49,472 bases of DNA, taken from positions 1 through 49,472 of the forward strand of contig WQRQ01000006.1 in NCBI GenBank assembly GCA_009786685.1, read 5' to 3'. A program made the position numbers and the translations under genes. Below are positions 40,749-49,423 of the stretch, in pieces; within the stretch, counting starts at the first letter, position 1; the number at the start of each line of letters is the position of its first letter. The notes under the pieces were generated by a model. It made no database searches. It was not told where the DNA came from and saw only the letters and a list, made by a program, of their open reading frames with translations. Origin of the DNA: Defluviitaleaceae bacterium. Its GTDB lineage: Bacteria; Bacillota; Clostridia; Lachnospirales; WQUN01.

Positions 40749-42032
40749 ATGAATACAAAAAAACCTCCTATTGGTCTGATACTTAAACGCATAAGGAAGG
40801 ATGTAGGCCTTTCTCAAGAAGCCGTATCCAATGTTTTGATGTATGACCGCACAAAAATCAGCCATATAGAAAACGGCACATGTAGTTGTCCTGATGATAC
40901 ATTGCGCGATTTTAAGAAAGTATTGGGCGTGGAGAGGCTTCCTTTTACTGAGACCGAACGCAGAGAATTTACCAAATTGCTGCACAAATGGCATGATATG
41001 ATTAACGAACGAGAGTTTGAAGACGCCCTGGAAATGCAAAAAGAACTTAAGTGCATAAAATATTTGGAATATGATACAGAGCTTAATAAGCTTTATTTAT
41101 TGTTTGAATGCAGATTGCTGCTGGGATACATGAAAGACCCTGATAAAGCAATGACCATACTAAAAAAAATCGAAGCATATGGCGAGCTGAGTATTGTCGA
41201 AGAACATCACTACAATTACAACATGGGTACATTGAGCATAATAAGAGGAAACAAAGAGGACATGTTTAAATATTATCTAAGAGCCTTTGAGCTAATGCAA
41301 AATGGCCTAAAGGTAAATTTTGTACTCTACTACAATATAGCCTATTGTTATGAGCTGATGGGTCGCCACGCTCGCTCGATTGCATTTTTAGAAAAAATAC
41401 GAGAACTTAATTACGGTGGCGGAAAAGTCCTCTCTAAAATTGTCGTTGATGCTTTTCTAGCCCTAAACTTTATAAAAATCGGTTATTTACAGGGTGCAAA
41501 AACACTGCTCGACGAATGTGCGAAACAAATCCCTGATGATGACCCTAAGTATAAGCATTTAATTTTAAATAACTACGGATATATGTACCGCGTTGCAAAA
41601 AACTTTTATACTGCCATCAAATATTTAGATATGGCCTTAGATTGCTCCGAAAAAGGAAGTATTGATTATTTGGGAAATCTCTACCAAAAGGCGTGGTGCT
41701 TGCTGGAGCTACGGAATTTTAATGCATGTAAAGAGCTGGTGCAAGAAGGTATGGGATTAACGACTGAAAGCACTATATACTCGATTTTGTTTAAATCTTT
41801 ACATCATCTTATAACACTTAATGAAACCAACTCTTTTGAATACGTGTATGGCGTAACCATCCCTTACTTGGTTGAACAAAAAAATAATGATGTTGCCTTA
41901 GAGTATTGCAATTTTGTAATAAACTACTATACTAAGCGTAATACGGTGCCAACATCAAAAATTGGCAAGTTAAAAAAAATCGCATATCACCTTTATGCGG
42001 AAATGAAGGAAGGAGGTTTAGAAGAATGGTAA
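40749..42032 (+). CDS. RRNPP-type peptide-responsive regulator (XRE HTH plus TPR repeats)
   Basis: The 427-residue protein has an XRE helix-turn-helix at about 10-65 ('IGLILKRIRKDVGLSQEAVSNVLMYDRTKISHIENGTC', read in parts). About 350 residues of helical TPR-like repeats follow ('HYNYNMGTLSIIRGNKEDMFKYYLRAF', 'YYNIAYCYELMGRHARSIAFLEKI', 'HLILNNYGYMYRVAKNFYTAIKYLDMAL', read in parts). This is the layout of Rgg/PlcR/NprR/PrgX receptors, which bind re-imported signal peptides. ATG at 40749 follows GGGAG. The last codons overlap a gene for a 46-residue exported peptide, strongly suggesting a receptor-pheromone pair. Confidence 0.88.
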   Translation: MNTKKPPIGLILKRIRKDVGLSQEAVSNVLMYDRTKISHIENGTCSCPDDTLRDFKKVLGVERLPFTETERREFTKLLHKWHDMINEREFEDALEMQKELKCIKYLEYDTELNKLYLLFECRLLLGYMKDPDKAMTILKKIEAYGELSIVEEHHYNYNMGTLSIIRGNKEDMFKYYLRAFELMQNGLKVNFVLYYNIAYCYELMGRHARSIAFLEKIRELNYGGGKVLSKIVVDAFLALNFIKIGYLQGAKTLLDECAKQIPDDDPKYKHLILNNYGYMYRVAKNFYTAIKYLDMALDCSEKGSIDYLGNLYQKAWCLLELRNFNACKELVQEGMGLTTESTIYSILFKSLHHLITLNETNSFEYVYGVTIPYLVEQKNNDVALEYCNFVINYYTKRNTVPTSKIGKLKKIAYHLYAEMKEGGLEEW

Positions 42033-42166
42033 AAAAGATTGTAACAGTTGTTTTAGCCCTTGCTTTAGTGGTTAGCCTTAGCGCAACCGCCTACGCAGGC
42101 AACCAGGGAGGTAGCGGCACGGTTATACATCCGTGGAGCGCACCCATTTGCCAAATCGACGAGTAG
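42026..42166 (+). CDS. Small secreted pro-peptide, candidate pheromone (46 aa)
   Basis: ATG at 42026 overlaps the receptor stop by 7 nt and follows AGGAGG (42011-42016) at ideal spacing. The product starts MVKKIVTVVLALALVVSLSA, a textbook Sec signal peptide, and continues TAYA with a likely cleavage after A-Y-A (residue 24). The mature 22-residue tail ends GTVIHPWSAPICQIDE, with a single Cys. Downstream overlapping, signal-peptide-bearing short ORFs are how Phr, NprX and PapR type signals are encoded. The active peptide would be a C-terminal piece; exact processing cannot be read. Confidence 0.8.
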   Translation: MVKKIVTVVLALALVVSLSATAYAGNQGGSGTVIHPWSAPICQIDE

Positions 42167-42176
42167 TACATGACAC

Positions 42177-42212
42177 AAAAAAAGGGACTTCTATTACTCA
42201 GTCTCTTTTTTT
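42177..42212. terminator. Bidirectional terminator between the peptide gene and plsY
   Basis: Seven A residues plus GGGACT (42177-42189) pair with AGTCTC plus seven T residues (42200-42212). It ends the receptor/peptide operon and overlaps the plsY stop codon (42194-42196). Confidence 0.85.
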
Positions 42213-42805
42213 GTCTCTTTTGATAAAAACTTTCTTTCTTCGCCGCGGATGAGGCGTTTTATGTTTTCTCTGTGCATAAACCAGATAAGCACGGCAAGGG
42301 CTGACATTAGCACAATCGCCTCCGTGCCAAAGCCAAATATCAGCATAAGTATAGGCGTAACAAGCGTAATCACCAGCGACGCCAACGAAATATACCTAGT
42401 GACAGCCACGATAACCACGCCAAACGAAAATGCAATAATAGCAGGCAGCCAGCCATTCATAAGAATAAGCGCGAGGGCACATGCAACACCCTTGCCGCCA
42501 CGGAATTTTAATAACACGGGGAAGCAATGCCCAAGCACCGTGCCGATACCCGCGTAAATACCGGGAAAATCGCCGTCGCCACCAAATAACAGCGTCGCAA
42601 TGATAAATGCAGCAAAGCACTTACATATATCCACAAGAAAAACCACCGCGCCCATTTTTTTGCCGAGCGTGCGGGTTACGTTTGTCATACCCGCGCTTTT
42701 GCTGCCGTGGTCGCGGATATCTATACCGTGCAGGCGGCCTACGTAGTATGCGGTTTGGATTGTGCCTATTACGTAGCCGATGAGCAGTGCTATTAGTCGA
42801 TACAT
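42194..42805 (-). CDS. plsY: Acyl-phosphate:glycerol-3-phosphate acyltransferase
   Basis: The 203-residue, roughly five-helix membrane enzyme starts phospholipid synthesis. Its motifs are 'SKSAGMTNVTRTLGKK' (variant of the usual G-N-x-G-x-T-N loop), 'GHCFPVLLKFRGGKGVACALAL' with the G-G-K-G core, and the C-terminal 'FMHRENIKRLIRGEERKF'. ATG at 42805 follows GGAGGTTT; the open frame extends to 42820, but that would include the ribosome binding site. Confidence 0.95.
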   Translation of the reverse strand: MYRLIALLIGYVIGTIQTAYYVGRLHGIDIRDHGSKSAGMTNVTRTLGKKMGAVVFLVDICKCFAAFIIATLLFGGDGDFPGIYAGIGTVLGHCFPVLLKFRGGKGVACALALILMNGWLPAIIAFSFGVVIVAVTRYISLASLVITLVTPILMLIFGFGTEAIVLMSALAVLIWFMHRENIKRLIRGEERKFLSKETKKETE

Positions 42806-42930
42806 GTGTGAAACCTCCATTTTTGGAATACCAAATATGCTTGAGCCAAGACGTTACAGATGTTGCATGTTGGAGTATGCCCGAAGATATATTGTTTGTC
42901 CAGTGGTGTTGGTATGCTTTTACGTTGCTC

Positions 42931-42981
42931 TTTACTTTGTGCAAAACCTTACATATACTAATCTCAAAGATTCTTGAGATT
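42931..42981 (+). promoter_or_regulatory. Promoter and operator of the AbrB/PIN operon
   Basis: TTTACT (42931-42936) and TATACT (42954-42959) are 17 bp apart. AATCTCAA-agattc-TTGAGATT (42960-42981) is a perfect 8-bp inverted repeat at the expected start site, suited to autoregulation by the AbrB-type antitoxin. Confidence 0.65.
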
Positions 42982-42996
42982 GGGAGGTTGTGCTAT

Positions 42997-43239
42997 ATGA
43001 ACTTGGCTAGAGTGTCGAATAACGGGCAAATCACTGTACCCGTAGAAATACGACGCGCATTAAATGTAAAAGCAGGCGACAAAATATTGTTTTTCCGCAA
43101 AGAAAATGGAGAAATAACGGTGCAAAATACAAACATCACAGCCATCAAGGAAGCTCAGACAGCAGTAATGGGTAGCGATTATTCCGAAGACGAAATACTG
43201 ACCGACGTAATGGAACTACGATACGGGGCAAACAACTAA
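42997..43239 (+). CDS. AbrB/SpoVT-type antitoxin (80 aa)
   Basis: The N-terminal swapped-hairpin AbrB domain is clear: MNLARVSNNGQITVPVEIRR, then 'ALNVKAGDKILFFRKENGEITVQN'. The C-terminal 25 residues (acidic, 'SEDEILTDVMELRYGANN') would bind the PIN toxin. ATG at 42997 follows GGGAGG; the longer open frame from 42787 has no support. Its stop overlaps the toxin start (TAATG). Confidence 0.88.
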   Translation: MNLARVSNNGQITVPVEIRRALNVKAGDKILFFRKENGEITVQNTNITAIKEAQTAVMGSDYSEDEILTDVMELRYGANN

Positions 43240-43463
43240 TGAGAATAATGATTGATACAAATGTAATTGTGTCGGCTGTTTACAACCAAAAATCTAAGCC
43301 TGCGCAAGTATTACTCCATGTTTGCGAAAACCACGAACTGGTTTTGTGTGATTATATTATTGCGGAATGTTACGACGTAATAACACGCAAATTTCCGCAG
43401 CACATAGCCGTATTCGATAAGCTGCTGGCTTCCATCGGATACAACACCCTACTCCTATGCTGA
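43239..43463 (+). pseudogene. Truncated PIN-domain toxin (74 aa)
   Basis: The start MRIMIDTNVIVSAVYNQKSK carries the first PIN aspartate (D6), and 'LCDYIIAECYDVITRKFP' carries the second acidic residue (Glu). Full PIN toxins of this group (COG1569) run to about 130-140 residues and supply further Asp residues in the missing half. The frame ends seven bases before a 44-bp dispersed repeat. The active site is incomplete, so the toxin is probably dead, although the antitoxin appears intact. Confidence 0.7.
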
Positions 43464-43470
43464 TGCAAGC

Positions 43471-43514
43471 CAGTGTTTATATAGGCCGGAGTGCTTTTAT
43501 CCAAAACATCTACC
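43471..43514 (+). repeat. Dispersed 44-bp repeat, copy 3
   Basis: It begins CAGTGTTTAT and ends AACATCTACC, the same length as the units at 20761, 33561 and 43541. It adjoins the broken end of the PIN gene. Confidence 0.75.
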
Positions 43515-43540
43515 CATAAAATGGTAAATGCCCGCTAAGC

Positions 43541-43584
43541 CAGTAATCATATGAGCCGGTAAGCTTAATCCAAAAACATCTACC
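43541..43584 (+). repeat. Dispersed 44-bp repeat, copy 4
   Basis: It begins CAGTAATCAT and ends AACATCTACC; it is in direct orientation with copy 3, 26 bp after it, and 38 bp before hairpin element E4. Confidence 0.75.
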
Positions 43585-43621
43585 GCCCGTCGGAAGCACT
43601 CCTCATTATCGTACGAGCCGA

Positions 43622-43815
43622 GCGGAAGCTGTAGCGGTTTTGCCCTCCGTAGGGGTCGCATGTTAGCCCATGTAGTTCATCGCGGGGATTTCCCCCCGCA
43701 GCGGTTGGCCGAAGGTTCTAGCAGCGGGGGGAAATCCCCGCGATGGACGCGTTTGATACAACAGGGGGTATACGACGCCCCGTTCACGTTTAGGCAAAAT
43801 TGCTACAGCTTCCGC
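43622..43815. repeat. 194-bp structured element E4
   Basis: Bases 43622-43644 pair with 43793-43815 over 23 positions, with two G-U pairs on the plus strand. A 22-bp perfect inner stem lies at about 43678-43699 and 43723-43744 (CATCGCGGGG / CCCCGCGATG ends). Between them are unpaired joins with CTCCGTAGGGG (about 43645-43655) and GCCCCGTTC, similar to the E2/E3 blocks. It ends 10 bp before the der stop codon on the opposite strand. Confidence 0.65.
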
Positions 43816-43824
43816 GTCTGCGAC

Positions 43825-45156
43825 TTACTCCTTCTTGTCGCGGGTTATGAAATGAACGGGCGTACCGTCGAAGCCAAATGCTTCTCTTATTTTATTCTCC
43901 AGATAACGCGTGTATGAAAAGTGCATGAGCTTGCTGTCGTTTACGAATAACACAAAGGTGGGCGGCTTTACGCTTACTTGTGTCGCGTAGTAAACGCGCA
44001 GTGCCTTGCCCTTGTCGGTGGGGGGGGCGTGCATTGCCGTGGCTTCGAGGATAACATCGTTTAGTACGCCTGTGGCTACGCGTAGGGCATGGTTTTGGTA
44101 GACAGTGTAAATTAGCTCGAAAAGCTTGTGTATACGCTGACCCGTAAGCGCGCTAACGAAAAGCTTTGGCGCGTAGGGCATGTATTTTAGCTCGTGTTCC
44201 AGGTTTTTGGTAAACTCTTTCATGGTTTTTGTGTCTTTTTCTATTAGGTCCCATTTGTTTACGGCTATGATGGCGGCTCGGCCTCGTTCGTGGGCTATGC
44301 CTGCTACTTTTGTGTCTTGCTCGGTTATGCCTTCTTCTGCGTCTATCAAAAGGACGCATACGTCGCAGCGTTCTACGGCGGAAAGGGTGCGCAGAATGCT
44401 GTATTTTTCTATGTTTTCCTTTACCTTGGACTTGCGGCGAAGGCCTGCCGTGTCTATTAGCAAATAGTCCTTTCCGTCGCGGGTTAGGAAGGTGTCTACC
44501 GCGTCGCGGGTTGTGCCTGCTATGTTACTTACTATCAGGCGTTCTTCGCCCAGGATTTTGTTTATCAGGGAGGACTTGCCCACATTGGGCTTGCCTACTA
44601 TGGCTACGCGAATGCGGTCGTCTTCGTATTCGTCCTCCGATACGGGTGGGAAGAACGCGGCGATTTCGTCCAGCATGTCTCCGAGACCAAGGGCTTGTCC
44701 CGCAGAAATAGGAACGGGGTCGCCAAGACCAAGCTCGTAGAATTCGTATAGCTCGTGGTTTTCTCGCGTGGGGACGTCAACCTTGTTTACTACGAGGACT
44801 ACCTGCTTTTGTGCGCGACGAAGCATGTCCGCCACTTGGCGGTCGGCATCCAAAACGCCCGCTTTTATGTCCACAAGAAATAATACGATATCGGCGGTTT
44901 CTATGGCCGCCTCCGCTTGGCGGAAAATGTTTTTTGTGATTACGTCGTCTGCGTCGGGGTCGAGACCGCCTGTGTCTATCAGCGTGAAGGCGCGGTTTAG
45001 CCATTCTGCATCTGCATATAATCTGTCGCGGGTTACGCCCGGCTTGTCGTCCACTATCGCTATGCGGTCACCTACTATTCGGTTAAACAGCGTGGACTTG
45101 CCTACGTTTGGTCGGCCTACTACCGCTACTATGGGCTTTGTTGTTTTTCTTTCCAT
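43825..45156 (-). CDS. der: Ribosome biogenesis GTPase Der (EngA)
   Basis: The 443-residue protein has two tandem GTPase domains and a KH-like C-terminus. Domain 1 has '[14 protein letters not shown]', 'DTGGL' and 'NKVD'. Domain 2 has '[16 protein letters not shown]', '[13 protein letters not shown]' and 'NKWDL'. The end '[34 protein letters not shown]' (read in parts; F/N variants) is the KH-like domain. Der is essential for 50S assembly. ATG at 45156 lies 12 nt after the ABC transporter stop, so it is probably in that operon. Confidence 0.97.
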   Translation of the reverse strand: MERKTTKPIVAVVGRPNVGKSTLFNRIVGDRIAIVDDKPGVTRDRLYADAEWLNRAFTLIDTGGLDPDADDVITKNIFRQAEAAIETADIVLFLVDIKAGVLDADRQVADMLRRAQKQVVLVVNKVDVPTRENHELYEFYELGLGDPVPISAGQALGLGDMLDEIAAFFPPVSEDEYEDDRIRVAIVGKPNVGKSSLINKILGEERLIVSNIAGTTRDAVDTFLTRDGKDYLLIDTAGLRRKSKVKENIEKYSILRTLSAVERCDVCVLLIDAEEGITEQDTKVAGIAHERGRAAIIAVNKWDLIEKDTKTMKEFTKNLEHELKYMPYAPKLFVSALTGQRIHKLFELIYTVYQNHALRVATGVLNDVILEATAMHAPPTDKGKALRVYYATQVSVKPPTFVLFVNDSKLMHFSYTRYLENKIREAFGFDGTPVHFITRDKKE

Positions 45157-45168
45157 TTATACCATCCT

Positions 45169-47016
45169 CTACTCATAATACTGCGCTTGGGCACACCACA
45201 TTTCGTGATACTTGCCGTTATTTTCTGCCAGAAGCCCCTCATGGGTGCCGTGCTGGATAATCCGGCCCTCATGGAAAACAGCTATACGGTGACAAAATCT
45301 GCATGATGATAGCCTGTGTGATACAAACACCGCAGTTTTTTCGCCAATCAAATCATTAAATTTGCTGTATACCTCAAACTCCGCAATAGGGTCCAGTGCG
45401 GCGGTAGGCTCGTCGAGCACTACAAAGGGGGCGTTTTTGTATATGGCTCGCGCCAGTGCTATTTTTTGGGCTTCGCCGCCGGATATATTTACACCGCTTT
45501 CGTCGGTATGCTTGTACAGCAATGTTTCCAAGCCGTGCTCCAGCTCCTTTAGCCGCTCGCCAAAGCCCGCCTTTTCCAAGGCGGAAATCGCCAAGCCGGT
45601 GTCGTATTCCAGGTTTGTGGCCAGGTTTTGCCCTATGGGCATCGACATCAAAAAGAACTCTTGGAACACTACTGCAAAGGTTTTCAGATATTCTTCGTAG
45701 TCGTACTCATTGATGTTTATGCCGTTTAGGGTGATATGCCCTTCTGTCGGCTCGTACAGGCGGCATAGCAGCTTTATCATGGTTGTTTTTCCGCTGCCGT
45801 TCATGCCTACCACGGCAAGGCGTTCGCCGCGGGCAAAGGTTATATTTATATTTTTTAAGGCGAAGCGGTCGGTTTTCGGATATTTGAAGGAAACATTATG
45901 AAATTTTATCTCCGTTTCGTCGCTTAATTTCCTGCCGCCTGCCGTGGCGGCGTGCTGCTTCAAATCTACATAATCGAAAACCTGCCCCAGGTTTGGGGCG
46001 TTCCTGTGCAATATTGCGGACTGTCCTATAATGGCCACCACGCTTGTGGAAAAAGCCGTGACCGCGCCCACAAAGCGCGTAACCTCGCCGATATCGTACA
46101 TTCCGTCCAGTGCGCGAAGCCCGATAATCAAAAACGCAAGCACGGTAAAAATAACGCCAACCGCAGCATTGATACCAAAAAACATGCTGTCGGCTTTTTC
46201 GTAGCCCTTCATAAACCAGGTTTGGGATTTTTCGATTGCCCGCAGAATGGGGCCGGCCAGCTTAAAAACACGGACATCCATGCCGCCGTCGGGGGTTTGG
46301 GTATATGTTTTTGCGTAGTATTGCCAAAGTATATTATATTTAGCAACATTTGCCATGATGGATTGTATCAGCTCATGTGAGCGTTTGGTTAAAACAACCG
46401 TTACCACGCCCGGCACCATAATCGAAGCGATAATTAAAAGCACCAAAATAAAATGAGACTGTGCAAAGGTCTCCCCCGGTGGAATAAAAAACATTCCCGA
46501 CAAAATAACTGCCGCACCGATAAACGAAACAACCCGCCCAAATAAAAACGGCCCGGTGTATACGATTTTCATAAGCCCCTGTGCGTTTGCGTCAATTTTT
46601 GCTTGGATATCCGCACGCAATGCGGCAACCTCGGCGTCCTCTACATTTGCAAAATCCATGGAGGAATGCTTTTCTTCAAACATCATGAGCATACATTCCC
46701 AAAAATCGTTGCCGCCGATTTTAGTACGCACATACCACAAAATATTGCTTGCAGCAGAAAATAAAAACCCGCTCCCCACCGCCAAGGCTACATAGAATAC
46801 AATGCGGCTAACCTCGCGCCCACCGGAAAGCTCGCTGATAACAAGAGACGACAAAAACAAAACAACCAAGGGGTTAATTGCCTCAATCGCGGAATTTATG
46901 CAGTCAATAACCAATACACCCGGACGTACCTTGTGCAGTATTTTTATCGCACGCCTGTTGTAGGCTAGGGCTTGCTTTAGGGTAAGCCTTTCGTTGCCGG
47001 TGTGGAATCTGCTCAT
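45169..47016 (-). CDS. ABC exporter half-transporter (ATPase plus permease), subunit B
   Basis: The 615-residue protein has six membrane helices (about 35-330) and an ATPase domain with Walker A 'VVGMNGSGKTTMIKL', signature 'VNISGGEAQKIALARAIY', Walker B 'FVVLDEPTAALDP' and H-loop 'VFVSHRLSS'. Key residues are intact. ATG at 47016 follows GGAGGTG and overlaps the preceding gene by 4 nt. With its neighbour it forms a likely heterodimeric exporter of peptides, lipids or drugs; the substrate is not evident. Confidence 0.93.
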   Translation of the reverse strand: MSRFHTGNERLTLKQALAYNRRAIKILHKVRPGVLVIDCINSAIEAINPLVVLFLSSLVISELSGGREVSRIVFYVALAVGSGFLFSAASNILWYVRTKIGGNDFWECMLMMFEEKHSSMDFANVEDAEVAALRADIQAKIDANAQGLMKIVYTGPFLFGRVVSFIGAAVILSGMFFIPPGETFAQSHFILVLLIIASIMVPGVVTVVLTKRSHELIQSIMANVAKYNILWQYYAKTYTQTPDGGMDVRVFKLAGPILRAIEKSQTWFMKGYEKADSMFFGINAAVGVIFTVLAFLIIGLRALDGMYDIGEVTRFVGAVTAFSTSVVAIIGQSAILHRNAPNLGQVFDYVDLKQHAATAGGRKLSDETEIKFHNVSFKYPKTDRFALKNINITFARGERLAVVGMNGSGKTTMIKLLCRLYEPTEGHITLNGININEYDYEEYLKTFAVVFQEFFLMSMPIGQNLATNLEYDTGLAISALEKAGFGERLKELEHGLETLLYKHTDESGVNISGGEAQKIALARAIYKNAPFVVLDEPTAALDPIAEFEVYSKFNDLIGEKTAVFVSHRLSSCRFCHRIAVFHEGRIIQHGTHEGLLAENNGKYHEMWCAQAQYYE

Positions 47017-48821
47017 GCCGCACCTCCCGGAGAAAGACGCGCACCTGCGTCATTGTAATAGCTCGCCTGGGTTGCAAACATCTCGGCGTATTTTCCGTTT
47101 TTGGACATCAGCTCGTCATGGGTGCCTTCCTCGGCTATTGTGTTGCCGTCGAGTAAAATTATTCTGTCGCAAAAGCGGGTGCTTGCTAAACGGTGGGATA
47201 TATAAATCGAAGTTTTGCCCTCGGTTAGGGATGCATACTGCCTGTACATTTCGCTTTCTGCTATAGGGTCCAGTGCGGCGGTCGGCTCGTCTAAAATAAT
47301 CAAGGTCGCGTCCTTGTACAGCGCACGCGCCAAGGCAAGCTTTTGCAGCTCGCCGCCGGAAAGCTCTGCCGCGTCTTCGTTGACCTCCCGCACCAGGTTT
47401 GTTTCCGGCCCGTTTTCCAGGGTTTTTACTTTTTCCCACAGGCCCGCTTTTATCAAGCAGCTGCGTACTTTTTCCATGTGGGGGTTGTTGTCTTGCGCTA
47501 TGTTTACCGCTATACTCTCCGGCATAATATAAATTCTTTGGAAAACGGCGGTGACGGCAGAAAGATAGTCGTTTTTGTCCAGCTCTCCGATATTTGTGCC
47601 GTTATAAAAAATTTCGCCGTCGGCAGGGCTGTAAAAGCCGCAGATAAGCTTTATAAGCGTGGTTTTGCCCGCGCCGTTTACACCCACTATCGCAAGGCGT
47701 TCGCCCGGCTTTATTGTCAGCGAAATATTTTTTATTGCGGGTACATCTGCTGCCGGGTAAGTATAGCTTACGTTTGACAGGCGTATTTCCGGGGCTTTTT
47801 CTGTGCCTTCCACCGGCCTTTGCTTGCCCTCTTTATCCGGGTATTCCAAGGTTTCCCTGCGGTCGCTTACATTTACGGAGCATCGGAAAAGGCCTGTCCC
47901 GTTTGTCAAAATACCGTTTATCCACGCTGCCATACCGCCGATAGCGGCAAAAAGCATTACAAACTCGCCCAAGCCTATTCTGTCGGCGAGCAAAAGATAT
48001 GTTAAAAACGCGTAAGCCGCTCCGTCGCGGACTAGCACCATAAAGCTGTCTGCCAGCCCGGAGGTCATTCCCATTTTTGCAGATTTTATATCGGAAGCGC
48101 GTACCGCGAGCAATGGCTCTTCCCAACGCCCCCTAAGCCAGCCCACCATGGAATACACACGGATATCCTGCGCAAAGGGCCTCTGGCTCAGTACCCAGCG
48201 AGCCGTATATTTTTTCTTGTTGGTTTTTCCTACATATTCCCGCCGGCCTTCGTCAAATTTCCTGTGCCGGCGGTGGAGAAAGCCGTTGATAACCACGCTT
48301 ATCCCCAAAAGCACTAAAATAAGCGGGTGTACCATGGCAATTACCCCGCCAAACAGCACCAGCCCGCCTATATTTTCACTAAGGCCGGACAACGTGGCGA
48401 GGAAAAAATCCGCACCGTCGTTGTTATACACATTTTGTGTGGTTTTATTGTTTAGTTTAATAGAATCCGGTTTTTCCAGATTTGCATAATCCATGGTCAA
48501 AAGCTTGCGAGAATGCTTTACGGTAAAATCCGTAGCGGCAACGCGCCTGGTGTGCTGGTTAATTTTATTCCTGACATATCCATGTACAAAATGTATAACA
48601 ACCAGCACCAATGCCATAACCGCCATAACAGTAATAAACCGCTGCCGGCCGGCACCCGCAACGATTTCGTCAATAACAATACGAGGCGTAATAATGCCCG
48701 CAAACGGAAACAATATCCGCACAAATGTACCTGCAAACACCCAAATTAAAAGAATCTTATCTGCCTGCCATGTGGATTTTACTGTAAAGCCTATGTTGGA
48801 AAGTACGTTGTATTTTGTCAT
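47013..48821 (-). CDS. ABC exporter half-transporter (ATPase plus permease), subunit A
   Basis: The 602-residue protein has a six-helix permease (about 20-320) and an ATPase domain with Walker A 'IVGVNGAGKTTLIKL', signature 'AELSGGELQKLALARALY', Walker B 'LIILDEPTAALDP' and 'IYISHRLAS'. It is similar to but distinct from the next gene. Start: ATG at 48821 lies 8 nt after AAAGGA; another ATG at 48830 overlaps that ribosome binding site and is less likely. The pair plus der forms one minus-strand unit. Confidence 0.92.
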   Translation of the reverse strand: MTKYNVLSNIGFTVKSTWQADKILLIWVFAGTFVRILFPFAGIITPRIVIDEIVAGAGRQRFITVMAVMALVLVVIHFVHGYVRNKINQHTRRVAATDFTVKHSRKLLTMDYANLEKPDSIKLNNKTTQNVYNNDGADFFLATLSGLSENIGGLVLFGGVIAMVHPLILVLLGISVVINGFLHRRHRKFDEGRREYVGKTNKKKYTARWVLSQRPFAQDIRVYSMVGWLRGRWEEPLLAVRASDIKSAKMGMTSGLADSFMVLVRDGAAYAFLTYLLLADRIGLGEFVMLFAAIGGMAAWINGILTNGTGLFRCSVNVSDRRETLEYPDKEGKQRPVEGTEKAPEIRLSNVSYTYPAADVPAIKNISLTIKPGERLAIVGVNGAGKTTLIKLICGFYSPADGEIFYNGTNIGELDKNDYLSAVTAVFQRIYIMPESIAVNIAQDNNPHMEKVRSCLIKAGLWEKVKTLENGPETNLVREVNEDAAELSGGELQKLALARALYKDATLIILDEPTAALDPIAESEMYRQYASLTEGKTSIYISHRLASTRFCDRIILLDGNTIAEEGTHDELMSKNGKYAEMFATQASYYNDAGARLSPGGAA

Positions 48822-48864
48822 CGACAACATCCTTTGTAAATGTTTTGGACATTATATCATACGC

Positions 48865-48892
48865 TTGAATAAAAAAAACACTATGATATAAT
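48865..48892 (+). promoter_or_regulatory. Promoter of mrpE-like gene
   Basis: TTGAAT (48865-48870) and TATAAT (48887-48892), 16-bp spacer, 30 bp before the TTG start. A divergent ATTATA at 48851-48856 may serve the ABC operon. Confidence 0.6.
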
Positions 48893-48922
48893 CGTGTAAA
48901 AATTTATCGAGGTGCTTTTGCG

Positions 48923-49423
48923 TTGGGCAAGCATACCGTTTTTACTATAGTCGCACTTACCTTGGTGTGGATTATCCTTGCGGAAAGTATTTCCGTGCGC
49001 AGTGTGGTTACGGGGGTGGTGATTAGTATCATCGCTCTGATTTTTGTGCATAAATTTTTGCCGTTTAAGGAAGTCTCCAATATAAATTTTTATAAGCTCG
49101 CCACGTTTCCCTTTTATTTGATAGGGCAGATTTATGTGGCGGGCTTTCAGATTATAAAGGTGATTATTAAAGGGCCAAAGGTGGACATTGTCACCATCCG
49201 AACCAAGATAGAAGCAGATGTGCTGAAGGTTATTTTGGTAGACTCGATTACACTAATGCCCGGCTCCATTTTGCTGGACCTCGACGGCAATAAAATCACA
49301 TTGCTGTGGATACGAGATAAGAATTCTCCGCTTAACATAGCAGAAGTAGAAGCCTATATCGAACGCAAACTGGAGCGGCGTCTGCTCCGCGCACAGCGCG
49401 GCTCCGGAGCCGTGTCGCGCTAA
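48923..49423 (+). CDS. mrpE: Na+/H+ antiporter subunit E (MrpE/MnhE family)
   Basis: The 166-residue protein has membrane helices at about 5-25 and 27-45, a third near 58-80 ('FYKLATFPFYLIGQIYVAGFQIIKVI'), then the family's soluble tail 'DSITLMPGSILLDLDGNKITLLWI'. MrpE is a subunit of the multi-subunit cation/proton antiporter; F and G subunits normally follow, but the window ends. The start is TTG at 48923 after AGGTG. The last ~12 residues (LLRAQRGSGAVSR) are encoded by hairpin element B2 and the stop codon lies in its loop. Confidence 0.85.
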   Translation: MGKHTVFTIVALTLVWIILAESISVRSVVTGVVISIIALIFVHKFLPFKEVSNINFYKLATFPFYLIGQIYVAGFQIIKVIIKGPKVDIVTIRTKIEADVLKVILVDSITLMPGSILLDLDGNKITLLWIRDKNSPLNIAEVEAYIERKLERRLLRAQRGSGAVSR

